DNA of 19,526 bases from UBA5399 sp964592125 (lineage in GTDB: Bacteria > Bacillota > Clostridia > Christensenellales > Christensenellaceae): the NCBI GenBank assembly GCA_964592125.1, contig CAZQBV010000054.1, positions 1 through 19,526 of the forward strand. The letters run 5' to 3'. The notes beneath the pieces were generated by a model. That model searched no databases, was not told the origin of the DNA, and saw only the letters and a list, made by a program, of their open reading frames with translations. The position numbers and the translations under genes are program-made. Below, piece by piece: positions 1 to 7,430 of the stretch. Position 1 is the stretch's first letter. Every line of letters starts with the position of its first letter.

Positions 1-179
1 TGAAACAAAAATACACTGTGGTAATTGTAACGCACAATATGCAGCAAGCGGTTCGTATATCGGATAAAACGGCATTTTTTTTACTGGGAGATATGGTGGA
101 ATACAACGATACGGAAACATTGTTTGCAATGCCGAAAGACAAGCGCACAGAAGACTATATTACAGGAAGGTTTGGCTAA
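1..179 (+). CDS. pstB: PstB, phosphate ABC transporter ATPase (3' end only)
   Basis: This is the C-terminal 58 residues of an ABC ATPase, read in the frame beginning at base 3 and ending at TAA 177-179. It carries the H-loop sequence VIVTHNMQQAVRISD followed by FFLLGDMVEY and a tail ending ITGRFG, which is the typical end of PstB, the ATP-hydrolysing subunit of the high-affinity phosphate importer PstSCAB. The following gene, phoU, starts 2 bases after the stop, as expected for a pst-phoU operon. The 5' part with Walker A, signature and Walker B lies outside the window. PstB is distinguished from other ABC ATPases mainly by this tail and by phoU next door. Confidence 0.92.
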   Translation, partial: KQKYTVVIVTHNMQQAVRISDKTAFFLLGDMVEYNDTETLFAMPKDKRTEDYITGRFG

Positions 180-181
180 AT

Positions 182-841
182 ATGTATAGAAGTAAATACG
201 ATTCGGAACTGGAAGAGTTGAACTTGGAATTGATACGAATGGGAGCCATGGCAGAGCAGACAATAGAAAATGCTATGCGGGCACTGGATGGCTGCGATGT
301 GAATCTGGCAAAAAGAGTGATAGAAGAAGACGATGCGGTAGATAATATGGCACGCCAGATAGAAAGCCGCTCTTTGAAGCTGATTATGCGGCAACAGCCA
401 GTTGCAAAAGATTTGCGGTCTGTTTCGGCAGCGTTAAAAATGATTACAGACCTAGAACGAATTTGCGATCAAGCGGCAGATATAGCGGAAATTACCATTA
501 TGTTGTGCGGGATAGAAAACATTGTGCAACCAGCCAATATCAGAAAAATGGGTGTGTTGGCAGTAGAGATGGTGCGGTTGGCTGTGGATTCTTTTGTAAA
601 AAACAGCACGGAAATAGCAGCCCAGGTGATTCGCATGGATGACAAGCAAGATGCATTGTTTGATATGGTGAAAAATGAACTGATAGACATTGTTCTTGCA
701 GATAGAAAACAAGTGGACAGAGCAGTTGACTTTCTGCTGATTGCAAAGTATTTGGAGCGTATTAGCGACCATGCAGAAAACATTGCGGACTGGACGGGGT
801 TTGCCGTAACCGGGGTGCACAAAAAAGAGCGTATTTTGTAG
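182..841 (+). CDS. phoU: PhoU, phosphate-specific transport regulator
   Basis: A 219-residue protein of normal PhoU length made of two similar three-helix halves. Each half carries the family's metal-binding signature: ERICDQAADIAE near residues 92-103 and ERISDHAENIAD near 192-203, so the two copies sit exactly 100 residues apart. PhoU is a cytoplasmic, peripheral membrane protein that links the Pst transporter to the PhoR sensor kinase and keeps the Pho regulon off when phosphate is plentiful. The start codon lies 2 bases after pstB, and GGAAGG at 165-170 serves as ribosome binding site. The following response regulator and kinase complete the phosphate signalling set. Confidence 0.95.
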   Translation: MYRSKYDSELEELNLELIRMGAMAEQTIENAMRALDGCDVNLAKRVIEEDDAVDNMARQIESRSLKLIMRQQPVAKDLRSVSAALKMITDLERICDQAADIAEITIMLCGIENIVQPANIRKMGVLAVEMVRLAVDSFVKNSTEIAAQVIRMDDKQDALFDMVKNELIDIVLADRKQVDRAVDFLLIAKYLERISDHAENIADWTGFAVTGVHKKERIL

Positions 842-880
842 CGGTATGTGCTATACTATTCGCATAAAAGAGGTGAGAAT

Positions 881-1555
881 ATGGCGCATATTTGCATAGT
901 GGAGGATGATGCCTCTGTTCGGGAACTGATATGCTGTACACTGCGTTCTGCAGGGTTTGAATACAAATCCTACGAAAGTGGGGAAGCGTTCCTAAAAGAA
1001 TACGCATCTGAGAAAAAAAATGTGGAGCTGGTGCTGCTGGATATTATGCTTCCGGGCATGAATGGGTATGAAGTGCTGGAAAAGATACGCAACATGGGTG
1101 GCGATACGAAGGTGATCTTTTTAACGGCCAAGGATACAGAGCTGGATAAAGTGGCCGGGCTGGATATGGGTGCGGATGACTATGTTGGTAAGCCATTTGG
1201 TGTGTTGGAGCTGATTGCACGAGTAAAAGCAGTGCTTCGCCGCACTGTAAAAGCAGGGAATACCACATTGCAGGCAGGCATACTAAAGATTGACATTGCC
1301 GCCAGAAAAGTATATGTGAATTTGCAGCGTGTAGAGCTGACCTACAAGGAGTTTGAGCTGTTGCACTATATGATGACCAATGAAGGAATTGTGATTAGTC
1401 GTGATAGCTTTTTAAGCCGTATATGGGGTGTGGATGCGGACATAGAAACCCGTACGGTGGATATGCATATTAAAACACTTCGCGAAAAACTGGGCGTAGC
1501 GGGAAGCTATATTAAAACAGTACGGGGTATTGGCTACGAGTTTATGTCCGATTGA
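881..1555 (+). CDS. phoP: PhoP/PhoB-type response regulator (OmpR family)
   Basis: A 224-residue OmpR/PhoB-family regulator. The receiver domain (about 1-115) has the acidic pair E8-D9-D10, the phospho-acceptor Asp54 in LLDIMLPGMNG, Thr82 and Lys104 (GKPF). The C-terminal winged helix (about 130-223) has the usual VELTYKEFELL, TRTVDMHIKTLREKLG and IKTVRGIGYEF. I chose ATG 881 because a GAGGTGAG Shine-Dalgarno lies just before it; an in-frame ATG at 848 would add an atypical 11-residue leader without a good binding site. Position between phoU and a PAS/HAMP kinase makes phosphate control the likely job. The name PhoP versus PhoB is a convention only. Confidence 0.9.
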   Translation: MAHICIVEDDASVRELICCTLRSAGFEYKSYESGEAFLKEYASEKKNVELVLLDIMLPGMNGYEVLEKIRNMGGDTKVIFLTAKDTELDKVAGLDMGADDYVGKPFGVLELIARVKAVLRRTVKAGNTTLQAGILKIDIAARKVYVNLQRVELTYKEFELLHYMMTNEGIVISRDSFLSRIWGVDADIETRTVDMHIKTLREKLGVAGSYIKTVRGIGYEFMSD

Positions 1556-1565
1556 GGGAAAGCTA

Positions 1566-3311
1566 TTGAAAAAAAGGATAATCCTATTAATTACATGTGT
1601 GCTAATTCTGGCACAGCTGGTAACCGTAATTGCTGCGGTGGGAAGCTTTAGAAGCACCTATCAGGCAGATATGTTTGCCTCTTTAGAGGGTGGTATTCGT
1701 GCGATAGAGTTGGTTTTGGATAGTGAGAAGCAAGACAACTATCAAGAAATTGCGGAGAAATATCAGCAGGCCTATGGGCAAAATATCCGTATTAACTTTC
1801 TGGATGAAGCCGGCAATATGGTTGCGGATACCATGCTGGATCCCAGCAAAGAGCCGAACCATGCAGATCGCCCGGAGATTTTGCAGGCGCAGCAGGGCGG
1901 TTTCGGCAGGGATGTACGCGTTTCGGCCTCTACGGGAATAAAAACGATGTACGTAGCAAGGCAACTGAGCAACGGCATGTTTTTGCGAATGGCTATGCCG
2001 TTGGCAAACACACAAGCATTTGTGATGCAGGCAATGCCCGTTATTGTGCTTACATTTGTTGTGCTTACCGTTATTGCATTGGTATTCTCTGGGTTGATAG
2101 CGAAGGGCGTGCTTACCCCAATGAACCAACTTTATGCATCTATCAAAGATTATATGGATGGTGAGAGTGTGTCATTTGGTATGGATAGCAAGTATGATGA
2201 ACTGGCAGATATTTCCCGGGCATTTTCGGATATTGCACAGCGCTTAAACCGATACATTGCGCGTGCCAAGTTGGAGAATAAGAAATCGGCATTGATTTTG
2301 GACAACATTCAGGAAGGCCTGCTGGTACTGGACAAGGATCAGGATGTATTGCTAATAAATCCGGCAGCGCGGCGCATATTGGGTGCGAGTGAAGAGATTA
2401 CCAATGTAAATATACTGCATTTTACACGCAGACAGGAAATACTGAACCAGATAGACCGAGCATTTACAAAACGCAGAAATACCTCGTTTGATATTTATGA
2501 CGAAGCTTTGGGCAGCACCTATCGTTTTCATTTAAGCTTTGTTTCCCAAGAGGCGTTTAAATTGGGAGGAGAAGGTCTATTGATCTTGATTTCCGATGTA
2601 ACAGATGTGGTGATGGCAGAAAATGTGCGGCGGGATTTTGTTGCAAATGTATCGCACGAGCTAAAAACGCCACTTACCTCTATCAATGGCTATGCACAAT
2701 TAATTGAAAATGGCATGGTGCAAGACAGTGGCGAGGTGCGCCAGTATGCGCACAAAATTACAAATGAAGCGGATAGGCTGATGGGATTGATAAATGACAC
2801 GCTGACGTTATCCGAACTGGAACAGATTGCCATGGATGAAAAGCTGGAGCAGGTGGATATGGCGGCCATTGCAGAGCAAACACAAACTATGCTTGCACAG
2901 AAGCTGCAAGAAGATGGTGTTACCATGCATGTATCTGGCATGGCGGAGGTGCTGGCAAATAAAAATCGCATGAAGCAACTGATGCTAAACCTATGCGAAA
3001 ACGCAATTAAGTACAACCGGGAAGGGGGAACTGTGGATGTTGTGCTTTCGCAAGATGAAGAGTTCTCCTTCATTGAAGTAAAAGATAGCGGTATTGGCAT
3101 CCCTCCCAGTGAACAAAATCGTATTTTTGAACGCTTTTATAGGGCAAAAAATGCAGGTGGTGCTACAAAGCCCGGTACTGGCCTGGGGCTTGCCATTGCG
3201 AAGCATATTGTGCAGCTATATGGAGGGAAAATAGAGATGGAAAGCAAGCTGGGTGAAGGCAGCAGCTTTGTGGTAAGATTAAAAAAATTAATTCCCCCCA
3301 ACCAAAAGTGA
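1566..3311 (+). CDS. phoR: PhoR-type membrane sensor histidine kinase
   Basis: A 581-residue kinase if started at TTG 1566, which follows GAGGGAAA at 1553-1560. An in-frame ATG at 1530 would overlap the regulator and put a polar leader before the first membrane helix, so it is less likely. Order of domains: TM helix about 5-25, extracytoplasmic sensor about 30-155, TM helix about 156-178, HAMP about 180-232, PAS about 240-350, HisKA with phospho-acceptor His364 in FVANVSHELKTPLT, then HATPase_c with NLCENAIKYN, DSGIGIPP and TGLGLAIAKHI. Partner of the regulator just upstream; together with PhoU and Pst it senses phosphate limitation. No clear terminator follows the stop codon. Confidence 0.92.
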   Translation: MKKRIILLITCVLILAQLVTVIAAVGSFRSTYQADMFASLEGGIRAIELVLDSEKQDNYQEIAEKYQQAYGQNIRINFLDEAGNMVADTMLDPSKEPNHADRPEILQAQQGGFGRDVRVSASTGIKTMYVARQLSNGMFLRMAMPLANTQAFVMQAMPVIVLTFVVLTVIALVFSGLIAKGVLTPMNQLYASIKDYMDGESVSFGMDSKYDELADISRAFSDIAQRLNRYIARAKLENKKSALILDNIQEGLLVLDKDQDVLLINPAARRILGASEEITNVNILHFTRRQEILNQIDRAFTKRRNTSFDIYDEALGSTYRFHLSFVSQEAFKLGGEGLLILISDVTDVVMAENVRRDFVANVSHELKTPLTSINGYAQLIENGMVQDSGEVRQYAHKITNEADRLMGLINDTLTLSELEQIAMDEKLEQVDMAAIAEQTQTMLAQKLQEDGVTMHVSGMAEVLANKNRMKQLMLNLCENAIKYNREGGTVDVVLSQDEEFSFIEVKDSGIGIPPSEQNRIFERFYRAKNAGGATKPGTGLGLAIAKHIVQLYGGKIEMESKLGEGSSFVVRLKKLIPPNQK

Positions 3312-3328
3312 TTTTTTGAAAATAGCAG

Positions 3329-3356
3329 TTTGGAAAGAAGTAGAACGGTATATAGT
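3329..3356 (+). promoter_or_regulatory. Candidate promoter for the cupin-ferredoxin unit
   Basis: TTTGGA at 3329-3334 is separated by 16 bases from TATAGT at 3351-3356, matching a vegetative sigma factor promoter. Initiation would fall close to 3364, where a hairpin begins. The assignment rests on pattern only. Confidence 0.35.
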
Positions 3357-3363
3357 ATAGATA

Positions 3364-3393
3364 GGCACTGTTTGTTGACAAACAGCTTGTGCC
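3364..3393 (+). promoter_or_regulatory. Leader hairpin upstream of the cupin gene
   Basis: CTGTTTG (3368-3374) and CAAACAG (3379-3385) form a perfect 7-bp stem with a TTGA loop. The outer arms GGCA (3364-3367) and TGCC (3390-3393) extend it across a 4-base bulge. It ends about 35 bases before the cupin start and has no U-tract, so it is not a terminator. It could be a 5' stabilising element or a protein-binding site. Confidence 0.5.
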
Positions 3394-3428
3394 AAGGCAA
3401 GCGATTATTTTATATGAGAGGAATTGCT

Positions 3429-3767
3429 ATGGGAGAATTTATTAAAAACATTGATGCATCCAAAGTACTAACTCTGGTAAATGAAGTGGACTATATGCCA
3501 GGACAAATTGTAAGTAAAACTTTGGCACAAAATGCGCACCGCAGCCTTACATTGTTTGCGTTTGAAAAAGGTGAGGAAATTAGCAGCCATGCATCGGATG
3601 GTGATGCCATGATAACGGTGCTGGACGGTGTGGGTAAAATTACAATAGATGGAAAGGAGTACATGCTGAAAGCGGGAGAAACGATAGTAATGCCCGCAAA
3701 AAAGCAACATGCAGTATTGGCTGTGGAACGCTTTAAAATGTTCTTGATTGTGGTGTTTCCCGGATAA
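3429..3767 (+). CDS. Small single-domain cupin protein
   Basis: A 112-residue protein consisting of one cupin beta-barrel. The first cupin motif is around residues 50-70 (ISSHASDGDAMITVLDG...) and the second around 82-96 (AGETIVMPAKKQHAV). His54, Asp59 and His94 are possible metal ligands, though the usual full HxH set is not obvious. ATG 3429 is preceded by GAGAGGAA; an in-frame ATG at 3330 is too far upstream and lies in the leader. The substrate is unknown. The protein is paired with a small ferredoxin 18 bases downstream, a pairing I believe is frequent in clostridia, which hints at a redox or oxygen-related role but does not prove one. Confidence 0.85.
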   Translation: MGEFIKNIDASKVLTLVNEVDYMPGQIVSKTLAQNAHRSLTLFAFEKGEEISSHASDGDAMITVLDGVGKITIDGKEYMLKAGETIVMPAKKQHAVLAVERFKMFLIVVFPG

Positions 3768-3785
3768 AAAATGGAGGATATTGGC

Positions 3786-3974
3786 ATGAAAGCGGTTATT
3801 GATAGAAATGGATGCATTGGGTGTGGCCTGTGTGTGGATTTGTGCCCAGAGGTATTTGCAATGGACAGTGATGGCCTAGCGAAAGTGATTGGCGAAGTGA
3901 CCGATGCAAACAAAGGGCAAGCAAAAGAAGCGGCACACGACTGCCCATCGGATGTGATTACAATAGAAGACTGA
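3786..3974 (+). CDS. Small 4Fe-4S ferredoxin
   Basis: A 62-residue ferredoxin. Cys10, Cys13 and Cys16 with the distant Cys53-Pro near the C-terminus form the ligand set of a single-cluster ferredoxin; Cys20 in the first motif may be a remnant of a second-cluster motif or a disulfide partner. ATG 3786 is used because GGAGG at 3773-3777 stands 8 bases before it; the upstream in-frame ATG 3771 overlaps that binding site. It is likely cotranscribed with the cupin gene and is followed by a strong terminator, so the two form a self-contained unit. It carries low-potential electrons in the cytoplasm; its partner is unknown. Confidence 0.9.
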   Translation: MKAVIDRNGCIGCGLCVDLCPEVFAMDSDGLAKVIGEVTDANKGQAKEAAHDCPSDVITIED

Positions 3975-3995
3975 GCTATAAAACAAAGTGGAAGG

Positions 3996-4030
3996 GGCTT
4001 CTGTACCAGATGGTGTGGAAGCCTGTTTTT
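3996..4030 (+). terminator. Rho-independent terminator after the ferredoxin gene
   Basis: A 12-bp stem (3996-4007 with 4012-4023, outer part GGCTTC/GAAGCC, inner part ACC/GGT, three G-U pairs) closes an AGAT loop and is followed by TGTTTTT. It sits between the plus-strand ferredoxin and the convergent DUF3842 gene and may partly serve both. Confidence 0.88.
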
Positions 4031-4045
4031 ATAGTGGAATCTGGT

Positions 4046-4477
4046 TCAATCGCCTAGCAGGGCGCTGACACGAGCGGCTACATCGTCCAATGCATGAGAA
4101 AGTGGAATGTTGGGAATCCCTGCAATGGTAAAATGCTGGTTGGAAACGGGAATTAGAATTTTTTCCGCCTCACTTTCTGCAATGGCAAGTGCCATTTTGG
4201 GAGAGATTTCCCCATTCATTGCGTTGGGAAGTATAATGCCTATAGGCCCCAGCACAATATCGGCTTTGCCACAGTTGTAAATACATGCGTTTTCGCCTGT
4301 AGCGGCAGCAGCAACCCCGGGTCGCATCATATTGGCGGTGGCGGCAGAATTGGTTCCCACCACAATCATTTTTATGTTGAGGTTTAAATTGCACAGTCGC
4401 TCCACAATGCCCTTGCCAAGGCCTGCGCCCATGCCGTCTACCACCACAACTGTTTTTCTGTCCATTTGTTTACGCAT
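4046..4477 (-). CDS. DUF3842 family protein
   Basis: A 143-residue protein matching DUF3842 in its Rossmann-like N-terminus (VVVVDGMGAGLGKGIVERL, residues about 9-27) and the core TNSAATANMMRPGVAAAATGENA and GPIGIILPNAMNGEISPKMA. The glycine-rich loop suggests nucleotide or cofactor binding, but no activity is established for the family. ATG 4477 has AGGTG at a slightly long spacing; the second Met at codon 5 lacks any binding site. TATAAT on the minus strand at 4528-4523 is a likely -10 element, though no good -35 is seen. It is a lone gene between two plus-strand units and shares the intergenic region with the nickel operon in divergent orientation. Confidence 0.85.
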   Translation of the reverse strand: MRKQMDRKTVVVVDGMGAGLGKGIVERLCNLNLNIKMIVVGTNSAATANMMRPGVAAAATGENACIYNCGKADIVLGPIGIILPNAMNGEISPKMALAIAESEAEKILIPVSNQHFTIAGIPNIPLSHALDDVAARVSALLGD

Positions 4478-4522
4478 AAAACTTTATTCACCTGCCATAT
4501 GTATTATTGTAGTTTTAATTTA

Positions 4523-4528
4523 ATTATA
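4523..4528 (-). promoter_or_regulatory. Candidate -10 element for the DUF3842 gene
   Basis: A perfect TATAAT on the minus strand lies about 46 bases before the DUF3842 start codon. The -35 position reads AAAACA, a poor match, so only the -10 is supported. Confidence 0.35.
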
Positions 4529-4563
4529 GTATAGCATAAGTACGCTGTTTTAGCTTCTATGCA

Positions 4564-4593
4564 TTGACATTTCACAAAACTATATGATATTCT
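4564..4593 (+). promoter_or_regulatory. Candidate promoter of the nickel-lar operon
   Basis: A perfect TTGACA at 4564-4569 is followed after 18 bases by TATTCT at 4588-4593 (GATATT at 16 bases is an alternative). It would give a leader of about 170 bases before the substrate-binding-protein gene. A second, weaker option is TTTTCA 4646-4651 with CATAGT 4669-4674. Confidence 0.4.
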
Positions 4594-4706
4594 ATAAAAA
4601 GCCTAAGAAGGGCAGTTATGGCGTAGAAACGCTATTTTACATTCATTTTCAAGTAAACGAAGTAAAAGCATAGTAAAAAATAAATTGTAAAATTGTGGGG
4701 CAGAAG

Positions 4707-4738
4707 CTTTGCGCGTGAAGAAGAATCTTTGCATGTGA
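4707..4738 (+). repeat. Pair of 12-base direct repeats, 20 bases apart
   Basis: CTTTGCGCGTGA (4707-4718) and CTTTGCATGTGA (4727-4738) are identical at 10 of 12 positions and are exactly 20 bases apart, about two helical turns. They lie just ahead of the ribosome binding site of the nickel operon and may be a regulator site or an RNA element. Confidence 0.5.
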
Positions 4739-4766
4739 GCTTTTTTTATGATTTAGGGAGTTAGAA

Positions 4767-6359
4767 ATGAAAAGAAAAGTATTCAGCATTGTGTTGTTGT
4801 GTATGTTTGTATTGGTATTTGCAGTGGGCTGTACCAACCGGAAAGAGCCAGCACCGGTAGAGGCATTGTCAAAGGAAGTACCCAAAAGCGAAGTGGTGGT
4901 TGCAATGGCGCCCACGTCGGAACCGGCGGCAGGTTTCGACCCTGCATATGGATGGGGCGCTGGGGAACATGTGCATGAGCCATTGATACAAAGCACTCTT
5001 ACCATAACCACGCCAGATTTATTGATAGAAAACGATTTGGCAACGGAGGTGTCGGTTTCGGAAGATGGGCTAATTTGGACAGTGAAAATACGCGGCGACG
5101 CCTTTTTTTCGGATGGTGAACCGGTGAAAGCAAGCGATGTGGCATTTACCTACAACACTGTGCGAGATACCAGCTCTGTAAATGATTTTACAATGCTGAA
5201 AAAAGCAGCGGCTGTTGATGATGCCACTGTGGAATTTCACATGACCAAGCCTTACTCCATCTGGCCGTATACGATGGCAATTGTGGGCATTGTGCCCCAA
5301 CATGCCTACGGAGCGGACTATGGGCAAAACCCAATAGGTTCTGGAAGATATTTGTTGAAGCAATGGGACAAAGGTCAGCAGATTATATTGGAAGCAAACC
5401 CCAATTATTATGGCGAGCAACCCACCATGCAGCGTGTGGTAATTGTATTTATGGAAGAGGACGCTGCGTTTGCGGCTGCGCAGGCCGGGCAGGTGGATGT
5501 GGCCTATACATCGGCAACTTTTGCGGATGCGGGTGTAGGTGGTTATTCGCTTTTGGCAGTGGAATCGGTAGACAACCGTGGGTTAAACTTGCCGGCAGTT
5601 GCCGCAAATGGTACGGTGGGGAACGATGTGACCAATGATGTTGCTTTGCGAAAAGCAATTAATATAGGGCTGGACAGGCAGTTGATGATAGATAATGTGC
5701 TGAATGGCCACGGAAGCCCGGCATACAGTGTGTGCGATAAAATGCCGTGGTTTAGCAAGGATAACATTGTGGACTATAATAGAGCAGAGGCACTGAGTAT
5801 ACTGGAACAAGCGGGATGGAAGGCCGCAGCGGATGGCATTCGGGAAAAAGGAGGCGTGCGTGCCGAGCTGAATTTGCTTTACCCGGTGGGGGATTCTGTG
5901 CGGCAGGCCCTGGTGGCAGAAACAGCCAACCAACTAAAGGAACTGGGCATTGCGGCCACCACAGAAGGCGTGGGTTGGGATGTTGCCTATGATCGTGCCC
6001 AAAGCGAGCCATTGATGTGGGGCTGGGGGGCGCATACCCCTAAGGAGCTGTACAATATTTATCACACAATGGGGGAGACGGGGCTGGCAGAATATTCGCC
6101 CTATGCCAATCCGCAAGTGGATGCGTATATGGATGAGGCATTGGAATCTGCAAATTTGCAAGAAGCATATGCATTGTGGCAAAAAGCGCAGTGGGATGGA
6201 AGCACAGGTACCGCTTTGGATGTACCGTGGGTTTGGCTGGTAAATATAGACCACTTGTATTGGGTGAGGGATGGGCTGGTAGTGGCACCGCAAAAAATTC
6301 ACCCACATGGACATGGATGGTCTATTGTAAATAATGTAGACCAATGGCACTGGGAATGA
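4767..6359 (+). CDS. nikA: Nickel/oligopeptide-family ABC transporter substrate-binding lipoprotein
   Basis: A 530-residue extracytoplasmic solute-binding protein of the SBP_bac_5 (NikA/OppA/DppA) family. Residues 1-21 form a lipoprotein signal peptide with Cys22 as the predicted lipidated residue. Family segments include KIRGDAFFSDGEPVKASDVAFTYNT (about 108-132) and ALRKAINIGLDRQLMIDNVLNGHGSPA. The extreme C-terminus has a His cluster (His512, His514, His516, His528), which would suit metal or metallophore binding. RBS AGGGAG at 4756-4761. Sequence similarity alone cannot separate nickel from peptide specificity; the direct linkage of the transporter to larE, larB and larC, whose product needs nickel, is the argument for nickel. 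It would capture the ligand at the membrane surface for the NikBC permease. Confidence 0.8.
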   Translation: MKRKVFSIVLLCMFVLVFAVGCTNRKEPAPVEALSKEVPKSEVVVAMAPTSEPAAGFDPAYGWGAGEHVHEPLIQSTLTITTPDLLIENDLATEVSVSEDGLIWTVKIRGDAFFSDGEPVKASDVAFTYNTVRDTSSVNDFTMLKKAAAVDDATVEFHMTKPYSIWPYTMAIVGIVPQHAYGADYGQNPIGSGRYLLKQWDKGQQIILEANPNYYGEQPTMQRVVIVFMEEDAAFAAAQAGQVDVAYTSATFADAGVGGYSLLAVESVDNRGLNLPAVAANGTVGNDVTNDVALRKAINIGLDRQLMIDNVLNGHGSPAYSVCDKMPWFSKDNIVDYNRAEALSILEQAGWKAAADGIREKGGVRAELNLLYPVGDSVRQALVAETANQLKELGIAATTEGVGWDVAYDRAQSEPLMWGWGAHTPKELYNIYHTMGETGLAEYSPYANPQVDAYMDEALESANLQEAYALWQKAQWDGSTGTALDVPWVWLVNIDHLYWVRDGLVVAPQKIHPHGHGWSIVNNVDQWHWE

Positions 6360-6377
6360 TAAAATAAGGCATAGCAT

Positions 6378-6420
6378 ATGGAAACGAAGCAGAAGCCCAA
6401 GCTGGTTTTTTCGTTTCCAT
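6378..6420 (+). promoter_or_regulatory. Intercistronic hairpin between nikA and nikB
   Basis: ATGGAAACGAA (6378-6388) and TTCGTTTCCAT (6410-6420) are perfect 11-base inverted arms around a 21-base loop in which AGC/GCT can pair again. There is no full U-tract after it, so it looks like an RNA-stabilising or partial-termination hairpin that keeps the binding-protein mRNA more abundant than the permease mRNA. It also argues against the in-frame ATG at 6378 as the nikB start. Confidence 0.65.
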
Positions 6421-6440
6421 TTCCTTTGGGTGGTATGTGC

Positions 6441-7430
6441 ATGAAAAACATGGCGTTATTCATAGTGAAAAATTTTGCGCGAATGCTGCTGTTGCTTCTT
6501 TCTGTAAGCATAGTGGCTTTTGCGTTGGTTTCGGTTTCCCCTATAGATCCATTGCAGGCAAATGTGGGTCAAACAGCGCTGGGTTCTATGAGTCCAGAGC
6601 AGATAGAAAAGCTGGAAAGACATTGGGGCGTGGGCCAGCCGCCCGTACAGCGATACCTGAATTGGGCAGGAGATTTTGTTCGTGGCGATATGGGCACTTC
6701 GCTACTATACCGCCAACCTGTTTCTAAAGTAATTTCCGAAAAATTGGGAAATTCTTTGTGGTTGATGAGTTTTGCCTGGGTTTTCTCCGGTATTGTGGGT
6801 TTTTTATTGGGGGTATTTGCAGGTGTTAACCGTGACAAGCTAGTGGATAGAGGAATAAAAAGCTATTCCTTGGTGATGGCCAGCATGCCAACGTTTTGGC
6901 TGGCGTTGCTGCTGCTGATGATATTTGCTGTGTGGCTACAGGTTCTGCCTGTAGGCCTTAGTGTGCCCATTGGCATGAGCGCTGCGGATGTAACGCTGGC
7001 GGATAAGCTACAACATGCGTTGCTTCCTGCAATTACGCTTAGCGTGATAGGGGTTTCCAGCATTACGCTGCATACGCGGGAAAAAATGGTAGATGTGATG
7101 CAAAGTGACTATGTGCTATTTGCTCAGGCACGAGGGGAGAGTAGGAATGGCATAGTGGTACATCATGGCCTAAGGAATATACTTTTGCCTGCAATGACGC
7201 TGCAATTTGCCTCTATCAGCGAAATATTTGGAGGATCAGTGCTGGTGGAGCAGGTTTTTTCCTACCCCGGGCTGGGGCAGGCAGCCGTGGCAGCCGGGCT
7301 GGGTGGCGATGTGCCGTTGCTACTGGGCATCACCATGATTAGTGCGTTTATCGTGTTCCTAGGCAACTTTATTGCCAATATACTGTACGGCGTGATAGAC
7401 CCCCGCATTCGGAAGGGGGCGCGCAAATAA
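6441..7430 (+). CDS. nikB: Nickel-type ABC transporter permease, NikB/DppB family
   Basis: A 329-residue inner membrane permease with about six helices. It has the DppB-type N-terminal helix LLLLSVSIVAFALVSVSPIDP, the segment FVRGDMGTSLLYRQPV, and the permease coupling (EAA-like) region near QARGESRNGIVVHHGLRNILLPAMT, followed by GGSVLVEQVFSYPGLGQAAV and the tail VIDPRIRKGA. I chose ATG 6441, 7 bases after GGTGG; ATG 6435 is too close to that site, and ATG 6378 would put the hairpin inside the reading frame. The stop overlaps the nikC start by one base. It forms the translocation channel with NikC. Confidence 0.85.
   Translation: MKNMALFIVKNFARMLLLLLSVSIVAFALVSVSPIDPLQANVGQTALGSMSPEQIEKLERHWGVGQPPVQRYLNWAGDFVRGDMGTSLLYRQPVSKVISEKLGNSLWLMSFAWVFSGIVGFLLGVFAGVNRDKLVDRGIKSYSLVMASMPTFWLALLLLMIFAVWLQVLPVGLSVPIGMSAADVTLADKLQHALLPAITLSVIGVSSITLHTREKMVDVMQSDYVLFAQARGESRNGIVVHHGLRNILLPAMTLQFASISEIFGGSVLVEQVFSYPGLGQAAVAAGLGGDVPLLLGITMISAFIVFLGNFIANILYGVIDPRIRKGARK

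Noticed and set aside
452..822. Overlapping long reading frames on the minus strand within phoU
   Set aside because: They lie opposite a well-conserved phoU, have no ribosome binding site and no recognisable protein features; they are shadows of the real frame.
1683..2129. 148-codon minus-strand frame opposite the sensor kinase
   Set aside because: Composition is rich in His, Asn and Cys typical of antisense frames, and there is no start signal or family resemblance.
3375..3380. Perfect TTGACA read as a -35 element before the cupin gene
   Set aside because: It is the loop and arm of the leader hairpin, and no -10 element is found 15-19 bases downstream.
6378..6440. Longer nikB start at ATG 6378, adding 21 residues
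   Set aside because: The added region is formed by the arms and loop of an 11-bp inverted repeat, has a weak binding site and places a polar, non-family leader before the first helix.
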